Notes: generated by a model from the letters alone, not told the origin. 64,000 nucleotides of DNA from Forficula auricularia (GCA_024734495.1 JALMQS010000915.1:1-64000); one strand, 5' to 3'. Positions 33,380 to 44,384 are shown, counted from the first letter of the stretch. Translations and numbers: made by a program.

Positions 33380-34330
33380 AATTTTTTAAATATAAAATAC
33401 TACTTAGGTAGGTTTCACATAAATAATTGTTCACATCTAAATAATTGTTGATGGGATTATTCCACGAAATATATATAGAGTCGTGCTAAACAAGCATCTG
33501 ATCTTTTATTTATGTGATACCTACCTAGTATTTTTAACCGACTTCAAAAAAGGAGGAGGTTCTCTATTCTGACTGAATTTTTTTGTGCCTATGTTACCTC
33601 ATATCTCCCCAACTGAATAAACCGATTTTTGAAAATAATTTTGCATCGGGTTCAGTCTACTTTCCGATTGGTCCCAATTTCGTTTTTTCATAGGTATTAG
33701 ACCTTTTTTGTTAGGTTTGATTAGGCCTAACTTCTTTGTTTATGAACCGATTTCGATGGTTCTTTTTTTATTCGAAAGGGGGTGTCTTAGGGATGGTGCC
33801 ATTTATTAATTTGGTCAAGTTCTGATGATATGATCACTATTAATAACATCACTAAAAAGAGAAAAAATAAAAATAATTTTAAGAAAAAAATAAAAACCGA
33901 CTTCAAAAAATTAAATGCAACAAAATAAAATACACTAAAAGGTATAAAATAACTATTATCTTATTTAGTTACAACTAAACGACGAAATATTAACATGAAA
34001 TTACTTTTTGAAGTCGGTGCCAAACAAACTATACCTATAAGCGCAGCGTACCCACCAAACTAAGTAAGATTCGTAGAGTGCGATTCATAAAAGGTATATG
34101 TTTGGCACCGACTTCAAAAAGTAATTTCATCTTAATATTTCGTCGTTTAGTTCTAACTAAATAAGATAATAATTATTTTATACCTTTTAGTGGATTTTAT
34201 TTGTTGCATTTAATTTTTGAAGTCTGGTTTCGTTATTTTTTTCTTAAAAATTATTTTTATATATTTTAAATTTTAAAAAGTTTCTAAAATAATTTCTTTA
34301 CTTCATTTAATATGTTTCACCAAGAACCAC
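33380..34330. mobile_element. Fold-back unit interrupted by a CGACTTCAAAAA-type element
   Basis: ACTACTTAGGTAGGTTTCAC at 33400 is mirrored by GTGATACCTACCTAGTATTT at 33515, and between them lies ACGAAATATATATAGAGTCG. From about 33537 a second element begins, ACCGACTTCAAAAAAGGAGG, a start I recall as widespread in insect genomes. It contains its own inverted repeats (TTTTTGAAGTCGGTGCC near 34008, GGCACCGACTTCAAAAAGTA near 34112, and CGACGAAATATTAACATG / CTTAATATTTCGTCG). After it, AAAAAGTTTCTAAAATAATTTC and ATGTTTCACCAAGAACC resume the outer unit. Confidence 0.65.
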
Positions 34331-34334
34331 ACCG

Positions 34335-34800
34335 TACTCTGCATGTAAGTAAAAAAAAGTAAATTAGTTGCTTACTTTACTAGTCAACGCCCACCCTTGG
34401 CTGTTGGGCCATTTGGCGACACGCTGAGCCAGTATAGATTCAGTACTCCGCTCTCTCCTCATCCTCAAACGTGTGATATAGGGCCGGTCAGTCGGGCAAT
34501 TGTGCGACATTCATTTGCTCATGACCACACAAATTAGTGAGTCACAGGTAATGAGATATTGTGTGAATCTGAAAAATTATAGCAGAATGAGACAAAGTGT
34601 TTTCTACAATCCATCATAAAATGGCTTGCACAATGAACAGAAAGGTTCGCCTGAGAGATAGTCAACTTAACATACGTCACGTAACATAGATTGAAACTGT
34701 CAAACCAAGGGTTCTGTAGTTAATAAATAAAAATACATAATATCATGAAGATCAAATAATAGTTATTAAATATCTAATAGCAAATAATAGTATTCATATC
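34335..34800. other. Intergenic sequence
   Basis: A less AT-rich patch (34385-34530) has no open frame over 25 codons that I trust. No repeat signature is seen. Confidence 0.4.
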
Positions 34801-34812
34801 GCTCGTGGGCTG

Positions 34813-35289
34813 CAATCAAATTCGCCCCTGTCTTGAATATTGCTCGCATTTGTTGAGGGGCCCCAAGTATTCTCTTAATACCCTAGACGCAATTCAGAGG
34901 CGAGCTATCAGACTGATAGGCGATCCTACATTAACTGACACCTCGACTCCCTAGCCCATCGTAGATCTGTCTCCGCCCTTTCCCTTTTTTATAGGTATTA
35001 CCATGGCTTTTGTTCTGACGAAATTAAATCGATAATCCCACCAAGGGCTTCATTTGCGCGAAATACACGATTTTCTAAAACTCAACACCCCTACGCGCTT
35101 AAACTGGATACTAATCGAACAAACGCATTCGCCAATTCATTTATCCCTATGACATCTAGAGACTGGAACTCTCTTCCCCCGACCGTCTTTCAGCAACTTA
35201 TAACCTTCAATCCACATATCAGAATGTGAAAAACTTCGTTCTTTCAACCAGCAATACTGGCATATCTCTCAGTTTAATATTTGACTGCT
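34813..35289 (+). pseudogene. jockey/CR1-like LINE 3' fragment, copy 2
   Basis: In shifting frames it reads IQRRAIRLIGDPTLT, LAHRRSVSALSLFYRYYHG, EIKSIIPPRASFARNTRFS and MTSRDWNSLPPTVF, colinear with the ORF at 47685-48859. It is 5'-truncated after the RT core and has at least two frameshifts. The LINE 3' untranslated sequence is split by a SINE at 35300 and probably resumes at 35592-35900, ending in an AATGAAAATGAATGAAATG run. Confidence 0.8.
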
Positions 35290-35299
35290 AGATGACAGA

Positions 35300-35581
35300 G
35301 GTGACTGTGGGTCAGTGGCTAGAGTGTCGGGTCGCTGACTCGAAGATCGCTGGTTCGAGACCGAGTCTCGGCAGATAGATATTTGCAGTCACCTCCTCTT
35401 GGAAAGTAATGGCAACCTACCAAGAGTATAATTGCCTAGTCACCTCTCCAAATTAGCCGTTCGGAACCGGCGTTAAAAAGTAGGTCCCGTATATCTGTGT
35501 AAAACAACTAAACACACTCAGCACAGGTATATGTGGAGAGGCGCCGACACCCGTTTCGGGTTTGGCACTCGAAGAAGAAGA
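35300..35581 (+). mobile_element. tRNA-derived SINE, copy 1, 10-bp TSD
   Basis: Box A-like GTGGGTCAGTGGCTAGAG at about 35306-35323 and a perfect box B GGTTCGAGACC near 35351 mark an internal Pol III promoter. The body follows (GTAATGGCAACCTACCAAG, CGGAACCGGCGTTAAAAAG) and the 3' end is CGAAGAAGAAGAAG. Perfect duplications AGATGACAGA lie at 35290-35299 and 35582-35591. A second copy is at 56049-56331. Its GAA tail resembles the tail of the RTE-like LINE at 3453-3482. Confidence 0.9.
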
Positions 35582-35945
35582 AGATGACAGAACTGTCTCT
35601 ATTGCATTTTCTATTTCTTTATTAATATGGGCTGCAATACTGACTTCTTATTAATGTGTCCATTGCTTGGTGGAACACCTGGACTTTCCAGGAGTCAATA
35701 GTGGTACTTTTTTGAGTTGTGCCGGTGTTGCACACATACATCGTTTTCTTTCGTGGTATATTTCGTGTTATGCCAGTGTTGCAGAAATGTTTGTTTTATC
35801 TCTCTTGTTCAGTTCAACTTGTGCCGTTTTTTATATTAATTTATTACTATTATTACGCCTTTTATTCGTCAAATTTGAGAATAAAAAATGAAAATGAATG
35901 AAATGCCTTCACAGCCCGAGCGGAATGGGCTGGAGGATGACTTGA

Positions 35946-36227
35946 TTAAGCACCCTTGGACTCGCAAACTTTTCGCATGTTGAATGATTCATACAAAATC
36001 TGTCGAACAATTTCCTTGTCGATTCCTGTCATTTGAGCAAGACCTCGGATACTCAGAATACGATTTTCGCAAATCAATTTACCAATTTTTTCGTCCGTTT
36101 TAGACGTTGAGGGTCGTCCAAGGCGCGGATCGTCTTCGGTTGTTTCACGTTCCTCTTTAAACATTTTAAACCACTCAAAAACTTGTATGCGCGATAAACA
36201 TACATTTCCATTCTTTGAACATAGCAT
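35946..36227 (-). pseudogene. mariner transposase N-terminal fragment
   Basis: The minus-strand frame of 93 codons contains SRIQVFEWFKMFKEERE, EDDPRLGRPSTSKTDEKI and LAQMTGIDKEIVRQILYES, ending FNMRKVCESKGA. These are the paired helix-turn-helix DNA-binding segments of mariner-type transposases, with the GRPS.S linker. The catalytic DDD domain is absent: the frame stops at 35946 and no continuation was found. It is a truncated fossil; no TIRs could be identified. Confidence 0.85.
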
Positions 36228-36672
36228 AGGCAGTTTTTATTTATATACCTAAATCTTTATCCCATCAATTAAGAGCATGGTTTACGGTCATAAAATCTTT
36301 AAACGCATTTATCTCAAAACTTGATTTTTGAGTTGTGCCGCTATTGCGGCCTACAAGCGTTATAATAGCTAATGATATATTTATTATAACTATTATTTGT
36401 TGTTTTCTAATATTTGATTATTTGGATATTAATTAAGAAAACGTAATAAGGTGCAATGATTGTCAACAGAGTGTTTGTAAAAAATCAAGCAGCTTGAGAA
36501 AGATTAAATTAAGAAATTGAATGTTACAACTGATAAATGATTATAATCGTTGATTAACCACCTAACATGCACATCAATTATTTTTATTTGTTCGTTGAAT
36601 ACCAAAAGACAAAATCTCATTAAGTGAATTTCATTCCCCCATATAATACCAATTGCATATTGGTGTTTGTTG
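36228..36672. other. AT-rich intergenic sequence
   Basis: No gene is seen. It may include the remainder of the mariner 5' region. Confidence 0.35.
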
Positions 36673-36680
36673 GCATAATT

Positions 36681-37363
36681 CAGGGGTGGCCACAACGTGG
36701 CTCGCGAGCCGCATGCGGGTCTTCAGTCAATCTCGTGCGGCTCTTGAACCCTCTTGAATAATACCGATTTTAAAAAGTATAATAATTAAATTAAAAATTG
36801 AATAATGACGACCGTCCGTACCGATGTATCTTGGTACTGTTTAGTGAGATGGCTATCGGTAGGCCAGGTAGATTTTTTCAATTACTTGATCCAAGTTTAT
36901 GCAAGATAACGTAAAAATTTTCCTTGAAATTTATGACCCCCCAATGTTTGTTAGATTTGGGTTTTTTTACCTACGTTAGATTCAGCATTTACAAACGCTA
37001 AACAAGGAAGAGAAAAACTTATTTCTGATTTAGCGCAGAGTGTATTATAGCTTTCATAGCAAATTAAGACTCTTTCGAAAAGACCTTGAAGCTAAGACAC
37101 CTTAGCTCACTTCAAATGTTTAAAGAAAATTAATGTTGTTCTGGTGGAAACAGAAGATTATTTGTGCAAAATATTTATCTGGTCTTACTGAAGAAATAAA
37201 TGACAGATTTAATGATTTGAGAACACTCAAACCTTCATTTTATAAAATAAAAATGTGTCTTTTTTTAAATAAATCATTAATTAATCTCCAAACAATGTGG
37301 CTCGCTTTGATAACAGTTTTATAAATTTGCGGCTCCTAAAGTTAAGTTTAGTAGCCACCCCTG
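36681..37363. mobile_element. hAT transposon, internally decayed, 683 bp, TSD GCATAATT
   Basis: The ends are CAGGGGTGGCCACAACG and AGTAGCCACCCCTG, with perfect duplications GCATAATT at 36673-36680 and 37364-37371. The interior still shows transposase remnants in shifting frames: GREKLISDLAQ, LRLFRKDLEAKT and LTEEINDRFNDLRTLKPSF, the latter resembling hAT transposases of the GTF2IRD2/EPM2AIP1-like type. No intact frame remains. Confidence 0.88.
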
Positions 37364-37710
37364 GCATAATTCTTCATTTTATTATTTCATTATCTGGTTA
37401 GAAAGGGGAAACAATAATGAATAATCCAATAGGATTGAACGGATATAGCGTTTGATGCGATGCCTGTTGAAATGGGTCTGGGTCGATTTAATTGAATTGA
37501 GTCAAGTGTATAGCCCGAGGAGGTTGTGGATGGTGCTAAGGACCTCCCTGGGGAGGAGACGCAGACGCAAATTGCATTAGCAACCCTCCCCGATACAATT
37601 CAACATAGATCATGTTTCTTCATTTCCACGTTGCTAGAGAGCATTAATTTTCTAAATATGGATTGCTCCAAGTCGGAATATACACATGTCAGATTATTGA
37701 TATTTAAACC

Positions 37711-38286
37711 CAGTGGTTCTTAACCTTTTTAATCCGGGACCCAAATTTGTGAAATATTTTCATGTCGCGACCCAAAAAAGTCAAATTTTTTCCATTACTT
37801 TTTTTTTAAATCATACTTATGAAATTTTCTTAAATTTTACAATGATTACCTTGTTTTTACTCATATATAAATACAATGTTAAACTTAAATTGAAAGTTTT
37901 TGCCGAGAGTAGCAGAATTTTTATATATTGAAGGAGACAATAAAAAGAGTGTATCTTCTGCTGGAATTATAAATTTTATTTATTTATAACGAAACTATAG
38001 TCTCGTTATAAATAAATAAAATTTATAATTCCAGCAGAAGACACACTCTTTTATTGTCTCCTTCAACAATGTTTAACAATAGGGATAATCAAAATTAATT
38101 TTGGTTCCAAAAATTTAATGAAAAAGGATGTGTTTTTAATATTTTTACTTTGAATAGTACTGAACAAATTAAAATATATTTTTATGCTTATTGAAAATAA
38201 ATCTTAGGACAATATTTGTTTAACGAACTTGCAAGACCCAAAGAATACCCAATTTCGGGTCTCGACCTATAGGTTAAGAACCACTG
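37711..38286. mobile_element. hAT-type element, 576 bp, near 8-bp TSD
   Basis: The ends are CAGTGGTTCTTAACCTTTTT and AGGTTAAGAACCACTG. The flanks ATTTAAAC (one extra C before the element) and ATTCAAAC agree at 7 of 8. GGGACCCAAA/TTTCGGGTC subterminal sequence is shared. A fold-back retroelement (37885-38066) is nested inside. Confidence 0.8.
37885..38066. mobile_element. Fold-back retroelement, family 1, 182 bp, 11-bp TSD
   Basis: The flanks CAATGTTAAAC (37874-37884) and CAATGTTTAAC (38067-38077) differ at one base. The left arm is complete from TTGCCGAGAGTAGCAGAA and the right arm ends at CTCCTTCAA. The arms meet in ACGAAACTATAGTCTCGTT, so only the inner half of the hammerhead-like core is kept. 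Confidence 0.87.
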
Positions 38287-38299
38287 ATTCAAACAAATA

Positions 38300-38785
38300 A
38301 ATACAATAATTTAACTCCAGGAGATTTTTAACTTTTGGAATTTCTTACAATGGGGTGTCGATATCATACAGCTTCTTTGTTTTGATTTTTTAATAGGAGA
38401 ATTAGTCGTTATTAATAAGAGCAAGAAGTATGAACGTTTATTCATCATCTTACTAATGTATTGGGTTACGAAAATTAATAACTGATCTTATATTGTGTAA
38501 ACAAGGCCTTAATATATTTATTTTATATTTCAAAGTTTTATTTGCAGTATAATTATTGTAAAACAATAGGTTTCATAGTTAATTACTCGTATTTAATTCT
38601 CCCCTCAATTAGAGCCTCAGAAATTTGGTGGGGATAGCGACCCAGGATCCGATTATAGCTTCTATTTTTACCATTTTTAAAGACTATATTACACTATGCG
38701 AATTTTTCTCAAGTCGATTTGCAGCTAAATAGATCATTTCAAAACTTTACCACCTAATTTATGCTTCAACAATTTGGAGACCAAA
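38300..38785. other. AT-rich intergenic sequence
   Basis: No gene or named repeat is seen. Confidence 0.4.
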
Positions 38786-38789
38786 TCAA

Positions 38790-39185
38790 ATAAACTGCAA
38801 CGGATCGTTGCTAAAATTTATCCAAATTCATTTGAAATATTAATATGTTTATTCCTTTATTATTAATCAGATCCACTTGCTATTTGCAGTTCATATTGAC
38901 TTTAATTCAAAAATATCGATTGATTCTGATCTAATACTTGAGGAATAACAATTCTTCATTGAATTTTTGAAATTTCGGTTTTATTGGTAACCAGTGCTGA
39001 AGAAGACTTGGAGGAATCGAGTTAAAATCAAAAATAGCGATTGATTCCGATCTAATACTTGAGGAATAACAATTCTACATTGGATTTTTGACGTTTCGGT
39101 TATTATTGGTAACGTGGAAGAATCGACTTAAAATCAAAAGAAGTAAATTCTTTTATGGTAAACAACTCAAGCTTGAATTGTAGCA
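38790..39185 (-). mobile_element. Helentron-like family A element, 3' part only (copy A3)
   Basis: The minus-strand 3' palindrome GCAACGGATCGTTGC lies at 38797-38811, followed inward by TTTGAAATATTAATATG and about two decayed 119-bp units (TTGATTCTGATCTAATACTTG). The 5' module is missing. Confidence 0.8.
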
Positions 39186-39204
39186 ATTTGCTTCAAAGTT
39201 TTTC

Positions 39205-39330
39205 TGGGGGGAGGGGCAGACCCCCATTTGATGAGTGGTATTACATACCCCCCAGACCCCCCGGTAGGCCTACATCACTTTCCAACTTTTGACCGCTCTG
39301 GCCTAAGATAGTTCAGCAATGCTTGAAAGG
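39205..39330. repeat. GC-rich dispersed repeat, copy 2
   Basis: Same CATACCCCCCAGACCCCCCG and TAGGCCTACATCACTTTCC sequence as 24195-24335, with CTGGCCTAAGAT at the right. It abuts copy A3. Confidence 0.7.
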
Positions 39331-39377
39331 GGCTGTTTTGTTTATTCCATTTGTTAACTTTAATCAAACCACAATCA

Positions 39378-39560
39378 GTACCTGGCCACCGAGCGATGCT
39401 CGGTAACTTTTTGCTTCAGTTAAAAGCTATATATTAATCCTCGGACCCCCACCACTTCACCCCACCTACACCCACCTCCGCCCCCACCACCTCCCCCAGT
39501 TTTTGCATTTAAAGCCTTCTAGTGGCCCACAGATTATGTGTATATATGTATAGGTATATA
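39378..39560 (-). repeat. Helitron-like 3' end and C-rich tract (minus strand)
   Basis: On the minus strand the hairpin ACCGAGCATCGCTCGGT is followed by GGCCAGGTACTGATTG, the same layout as 10036 and 50784. To its right a C-rich tract (39445-39510) and GTTTTTGCATTTAAAG match the reversed body seen at 18490-18620. Confidence 0.5.
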
Positions 39561-40225
39561 AATAAATACGGAAAAATTATTTTTTTTAATTAAATAACAA
39601 TTTTTGAGTTCATCAATTAAATTGCCAAATTCTAATACGTTTGTGTGATTTAAAACTCGATTTTTAATCAATTAATTGTTTATTTTTTTTTATAAATTTT
39701 ATTAAACCAATTATTTTACATTAATTAATGTATACATTGTATTTTTGCTTCGATTCCGGAGATTACTTCTCCACCATCGAGTGTCCTTATTCATCTTTAG
39801 TCCTTGTTTTTAATAAGAGGAAAAATCTAATTAGATAAAAAAACCTCTTTTCCGATAATTATTTCAATTCCATTATTCCCCAATCAAGTCGATTGGTTAT
39901 CTCTCCCCTCCAATCACTCCCCTCTCATTTAATTGTTTAACTTTTAATATAACATATATAATAATATTTGTAATGATCTATTGGTGGAATTTAAAATTAA
40001 AAAACCAATTAATAATTAAAAATTGAATAAAAATGTAAATATACATTTTTATAGAGACAACCACCTGTGAATAATTATTTCAATTAACAAAAATCCCATC
40101 AAAAAAACATAGCCGAAGATGAGACCGTGTCAGATCGAAATGTCAACTCAAAAACCCCCTAATCCGTGAATTTCATCTAAATCTTTAGAGCCGTTTTCGA
40201 GAACCCGATTGGATATATACAACAT
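39561..40225. other. AT-rich intergenic sequence
   Basis: No gene is seen. TCAAGTCGATTGGTTATCTC and the C-rich tract around 39900-39930 have no recognised role. Confidence 0.35.
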
Positions 40226-40228
40226 ATA

Positions 40229-40625
40229 GGGTAACGGCTACAGTCGTTGGCCCCGAGGTAGTCATTGGCCCCCTATACTTAAAACACAAATAATAAGAGA
40301 TTGAATCAGTGAACCAACCAAAAAAAATATTATAAAAATTGCGGCATTAATTATTGTCATGTTGGCAATTCTGGAATCACTATGGAATACCTGGGCCAAT
40401 AACTATTACAGAGGGCCAATAACTGCATTTTTTAGAAATTTTCAAATAAAAGTACTTTTTGAAAATGTCATGAGAAAATGAACATTTTTGTTTTATTTAT
40501 CAAAATGCTCATAGTATCTATGTGCTGTATTCCTAATTTGACCCAGATTGTTCCACAATTTGCCCGGATATGCATTGAAAGCTGCTAGGAGTTGCTTAAG
40601 GGGGCCAACGACTGTAGCCGCTACC
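40229..40625. mobile_element. TIR MITE, TA target, 397 bp
   Basis: Inverted ends GTAACGGCTACAGTCGTTGG (left) and CCAACGACTGTAGCCGCTAC (right), extended by GGCCCC/GGGGCC. TA dinucleotides adjoin both ends (40227-40228, 40626-40627). GGCCAATAACTATTAC is repeated as GGCCAATAACTGC inside. No coding capacity. Confidence 0.8.
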
Positions 40626-40839
40626 TACAAGATTTGCTCGTTTAATACAATAATATTTGTATAAACTTTTGTTTTAACATATAAAAATAAATAAAAATGT
40701 TGAATAAATGGTATTCGTGATTTTTTTTTACAAAAATAGATAATGGTGTATTATTTTGGCTTGATTAGATAACTAAAGAAGCAGAAATAGAGGGTGAAAG
40801 TAGGGGATAAAGGAAGGGAGTGAAGTGGATGAGCTGTCA

Positions 40840-41130
40840 ATGTAATTTCGCTAGCAAATAGCAGAGGGAAGTCTCGTTGAGTTGAATATGATGGTAAATG
40901 CACAGCAGGCAGCCAGCCAGGCTGAGAGGCTTTGTAAGGTATCAGGTAACATGAGGGCCGCGATCCTGGTTGTCATGGCAACGCTGAGGGTACAGGGTAG
41001 ATAGAGCCTACCATGTAGAGACAGACAGCCGCTTTTATGCTTGTTGAGTCTAGACAACGCACGCAATTCCATCCTCATAGCCAATCATCAGACAGCTGAC
41101 ATTCAGCACACAATAGCTGGATGGACATAA
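40840..41130. other. GC-richer island with possible exon
   Basis: This island is open on both strands. Plus, after TTTCGCTAG (possible acceptor), reads QIAEGSLVELNMMVNAQQ and AASQAERLCK, followed by AAG|GTATCA, a possible donor. Minus gives 77 codons beginning MAMRMELRALSRLNKHK. I do not recognise either. The unusual base composition and an embedded X-box suggest a promoter or first exon rather than a repeat. Confidence 0.35.
40969..40982. promoter_or_regulatory. RFX X-box consensus GTTGTCATGGCAAC
   Basis: All 14 positions fit the X-box consensus RYYNYYATRRNRAC used by RFX factors (DAF-19/RFX) to control ciliary genes. It is a near-perfect palindrome within the GC-richer island. It is more than 14 kb downstream of the last IFT52 exon, so it would serve a different gene if functional. 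Confidence 0.4.
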
Positions 41131-41221
41131 TTACATCAAGTTTGCAAAGAATACCGCAGTCCATTCATTAGCCTATTAAATATTTCATTTAATTACTCAC
41201 GTAGTAAGTTCACTTGACCTT

Positions 41222-42052
41222 TTTTAGGGTTACCGTTTGAAAATGGTCAAGTATTGCAATTGTGCATGCAACAAGTGGTCTGTTTCCGTCAGTTTATCAA
41301 GACAGTCTAGAGTACGACCGAAATATTTGACTAAAAAAATTGACGTCATGGTGTTACTGTTCCAAAAAAAGCTCTAATAAGCGAACGTCGAAAGTGAATT
41401 ATAGATTTTCGATATAACAATTACCATGTCAAAGTATCTGTAAGATAGGTAGTCCAGAGTAACGAAATTTATGGACTAGCTTTTTAAAAACTAGTATAAA
41501 TATAGAAACCAAATGTCAAACGTAGTTTTGATTATTAGAAAGAGCTGATTTAGATTTTGTTGAATATCGACCAGAAATCAAGGCGCGTCAAAAATGGTAT
41601 GAAAAATTAGATATCTAGTCTCGTTTAAACAAACGCAACTAAATTTTCTACACATAATCAGTGGACCCCCAGATGTTACAAAAAGCACAACACACTACAT
41701 AATGGGTGGGGAAAGCTCGAACTCTGAAAATCTTAGCCATAAACTAAAGTGCAAATAAATACTGTATTACATAATGAGTGCCTTGATTTTCAGTTAGAAA
41801 AGGGAATCCCTTCGAGTTTTGAGTGGCGGATGGCGCAATTAGAATCAAAAGTGGTGTCATCTTTTAGCAAACAAAGCAAAATTTGCAAAAATACAAAATT
41901 AGTAAGACTCAGAACCCAAAACAACGCAAAAACTTGAACAATCTAACGACGTACTACTGAATAATTTGTACTAAATATTAAATGCAAGCGAGCGCCAGAC
42001 TATCTGGTAAAGTCAAGACGGCCACAACGAATACGACAGCTTAGTGAGGTAT
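41222..42052 (+). mobile_element. Diverged Helentron-like family B element (copy B5)
   Basis: GGTTACCGTTTGAAAATGGTC then AAGTATTGCAATTGTGCATG at the left, GCTAATAAGCGAACGTCG-like blocks in the middle, and ATCTGGTAAAGTCAAGACGG with CACAACGAATACG at the right follow the family B order. It is much more diverged than the other copies, so it is an old subfamily. Confidence 0.6.
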
Positions 42053-42246
42053 CTGTTTAATTGGTAAGTCAATTTCGCAGTAATGTCTATATATAAATTT
42101 ATATATATATGTCGGTGTATTGTAATTCGAAAAACTAAACTTGGGATTATAGTCCTCTGTCTCCTATGATTAAATCAATTATAAATTCTGTCAAGCCAAT
42201 TTACGATACTATGTATTTATTTTTATTTTTAAAATGTGTCTCTACC

Positions 42247-42348
42247 CCGGGGTCAGAGTTTAGACGGATGCCTCGAGTCGGATTTGAACCCGAGTACACA
42301 TGGTTAGCAGGCTGATACGCTAGCACCTAGCCTAACCCGACCCCCCTG
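42247..42348 (-). repeat. tRNA-like SINE head
   Basis: The minus strand carries a perfect box B GGTTCAAATCC in the stem CTCGGG/CCGACTCGAG region, preceded by GCTAGCGTATCAGCCTGCTAAC. The box A region (TTAGGCTAGGTGC) is a weak match. No complete cloverleaf forms, so this is a SINE head or tRNA pseudogene. Confidence 0.55.
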
Positions 42349-42359
42349 TTTATTTTTAA

Positions 42360-43055
42360 AATATTTTTTTTTTAGATAATATGGTTGAAAGGGATAGTCA
42401 ATCCAGGGTTGGAACTAGAAGTATAGGTGTTGAAACCAGTGGTGGTTTTTGTTATGAGGATAATTCAGATGGTTATTTAGGTTATAAGGATTTAGGGAAG
42501 AATGGTATTAATTTAAATAGGTCTGGTTCCTACAAGTTAGTTAAGATATTAATATGTAGGTTTCCATTCATTTGTAGGATTTGGCTTGATTTGTGGAACA
42601 GTCTATTTATTACTACTTGGGATTATACTATGATTAAATAAATTATAAAGTTTGTCAAGTCCTAAAGTCTTAGAGTTGTAGAAAATTTTATTTAGTTCTC
42701 ACAAGCAGAGATTAGCTGAGGTAGAGAGAGGTCATACCATCCTTGTTAAGGTTTTGACCAGGCTTCTTTAACAACTTATGGCAAATCGCGGGATGGTTAA
42801 TGCGTCGTTTGCTCCTGGTATCGGGTTTTTGCGCGGAATTTTTTAATTACTTTTTGTCTTTTTGATGGAAATCTATGGTCATGTTATTTGTTAATGAACA
42901 TACTTTTCTATTTTTTTGTACTTTTTATTATTTGTTAAATTGTTGTAGTTAATTTGTATTGATGTTTGGAGGACTTAGCCAAGGAGGACTTGTGCCTCTA
43001 AGCAGGTCGAGGAATAAAGATTTATTTATTTATTTATTTATTTAAATAGAACAAA
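42360..43055. other. Unassigned sequence
   Basis: A plus-strand frame at 42381-42641 is open but low in information. TTAGCCAAGGAGGACTTGTGC near 42980, with an ATTTATTTATTT tail at 43021-43045, looks like a LINE 3' end with a simple-repeat tail. No RT motif is present. Confidence 0.35.
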
Positions 43056-43400
43056 CATTTGAGGGAGCATGAATTAATTTTGTGTAATTTTTTCATAAGC
43101 CGTTTCTAAACGTCAAAGGCTGCGAAAATCGTAATTTTAAATCAAAATAAATTTTACAAAATCAAACTTACTTAATTCTACTTAAAGAGATCTTTACAGC
43201 GATACCTCACACTCTAATATAAGAAAATGTTTTTTTTTATTAAACAATATCCTAACACCTCCCAATCGATCGAAGACCCCAAAGGTCGAAAATCATTTTC
43301 CCTTCACCCGGGGCACGATCACAACGAGGCCGTGTTTATACAATTATAAACTAAGTTAAATTTAGGAAACGGAGAAAAGATTATTTTTATTATAGGAAAA

Positions 43401-43490
43401 AGGATAAGCCAGGTTCGAACCCGGGATCTTCGCATGTGCGCTGCGATGCTTTGTCATAATAGCCTTAGCTCCTATTTCCTCTTAAGCACT
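43401..43490 (-). repeat. tRNA-like unit, minus copy
   Basis: The minus strand has GACAAAGCATCGCAGCGCAC, GATCCCGGGTTCGAACCTGGC (box B GGTTCGAACCT) and then TTATCCTTTTT, a Pol III terminator-like T-run. It is 85-90 % like the plus copy at 43641. The acceptor helix is degraded (GATAAG at the 3' side). Confidence 0.6.
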
Positions 43491-43640
43491 GACCTTTGGG
43501 GTCTGCGATCAATTCGGGAGGTGTTAGGATATTGTTTAATTGTTTAATTAATGAGTCAAGGCCAGGCTGCGAAAAATGAATGATGAAGAGATTAAAGAAA
43601 TTCCATAATTCATATAGACATTAGGTATTAGCTTGAGTTC

Positions 43641-43737
43641 GGGGATCAGTGGCTAAGAGGATATAAGAACTAAGGCTCTTATGACAAAGCATCGCAGTAC
43701 ACATGCGAAGATCCCGGGTTCGAGCCCCGCTGATCCT
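43641..43737 (+). repeat. tRNA-like unit, plus copy
   Basis: The ends GGATCAG and CTGATCC could pair as a 7-bp acceptor-like helix. Box A-like GTGGCTAAGAGGA lies near the start and box B GGTTCGAGCCC near the end, followed by TTTT. At 95 nt it would be a long-variable-arm tRNA shape, but I could not form a normal anticodon arm, so I call it tRNA-derived rather than a tRNA gene. Confidence 0.6.
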
Positions 43738-44384
43738 TTTGTTTATAATAAAAATAATCTTTTCTTCGTTGCCTAAATTTAACTTTGTTTTTGTTTTTAT
43801 TTTTGACCCCACATAAAATACGACCCTCTCCAAAAAATAATTCGATTAAAACTTTAATACGATTATTGATTTGCAGGAAAATGAATAGATGATTAATTTG
43901 AAGGTAATTCCCATTTATAATCATTTTCCAGTAAAATAATAATTGTTTTAAAGTTTTAATTGAATCAATATTTTGGGGAGGGTCGAATTTTATAAAAAAA
44001 TATTTTATTATCATATTATCTAAGGCATCTCTCTAAAGATCTCTTTAAGTAGAATTATATTTAACTTTGTAAAATTCATTTTGATTTAAAATGATTCGCG
44101 GCGTGAGAGCTCCAAATTGGTCGTTTTTAGGGGATTTTTGTATCTCTAGGTGCTTAGAAACGGCTTAGTTTAAAATTGAATAATGAAAAATACTACAAAT
44201 TCGCTCAACCCTCCTTATCCAACGACAAATAAGACCGAATTTGATATCTGAGATATTTTAGTAATTATAAGGCACAGAAACCTCAGTGTGGGGTTCGGTT
44301 TCTATGTAAATAATACTTGACCGGCTCATTTTTTATTAATTAATTTATTGGTCATTCTTGTTTAGAAATGTTTGAAATGTGGAA

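Larger units (their letters stand above)
43060..44172. repeat. Nested fold-back element with two inverted tRNA-like units
   Basis: The outer arms TTCTACTTAAAGAGATCTTTAC (43180) and AAAGATCTCTTTAAGTAGAA (44034), with AAATTTTAC/GTAAAATTC, are inverted over about 130 bases. Inside, CAATATCCTAACACCTCCC (43246) and GGGAGGTGTTAGGATATTG (43517) form a second inverted pair. The two tRNA-like units at 43401-43490 and 43641-43737 are inverted relative to each other and share a flank AATAATCTTTTCTTCGTTGCC. Confidence 0.7.

Noticed and set aside
43641..43737. Functional tRNA gene
   Set aside because: The acceptor-like helix and B box are present but no normal anticodon arm or T-stem register can be formed.
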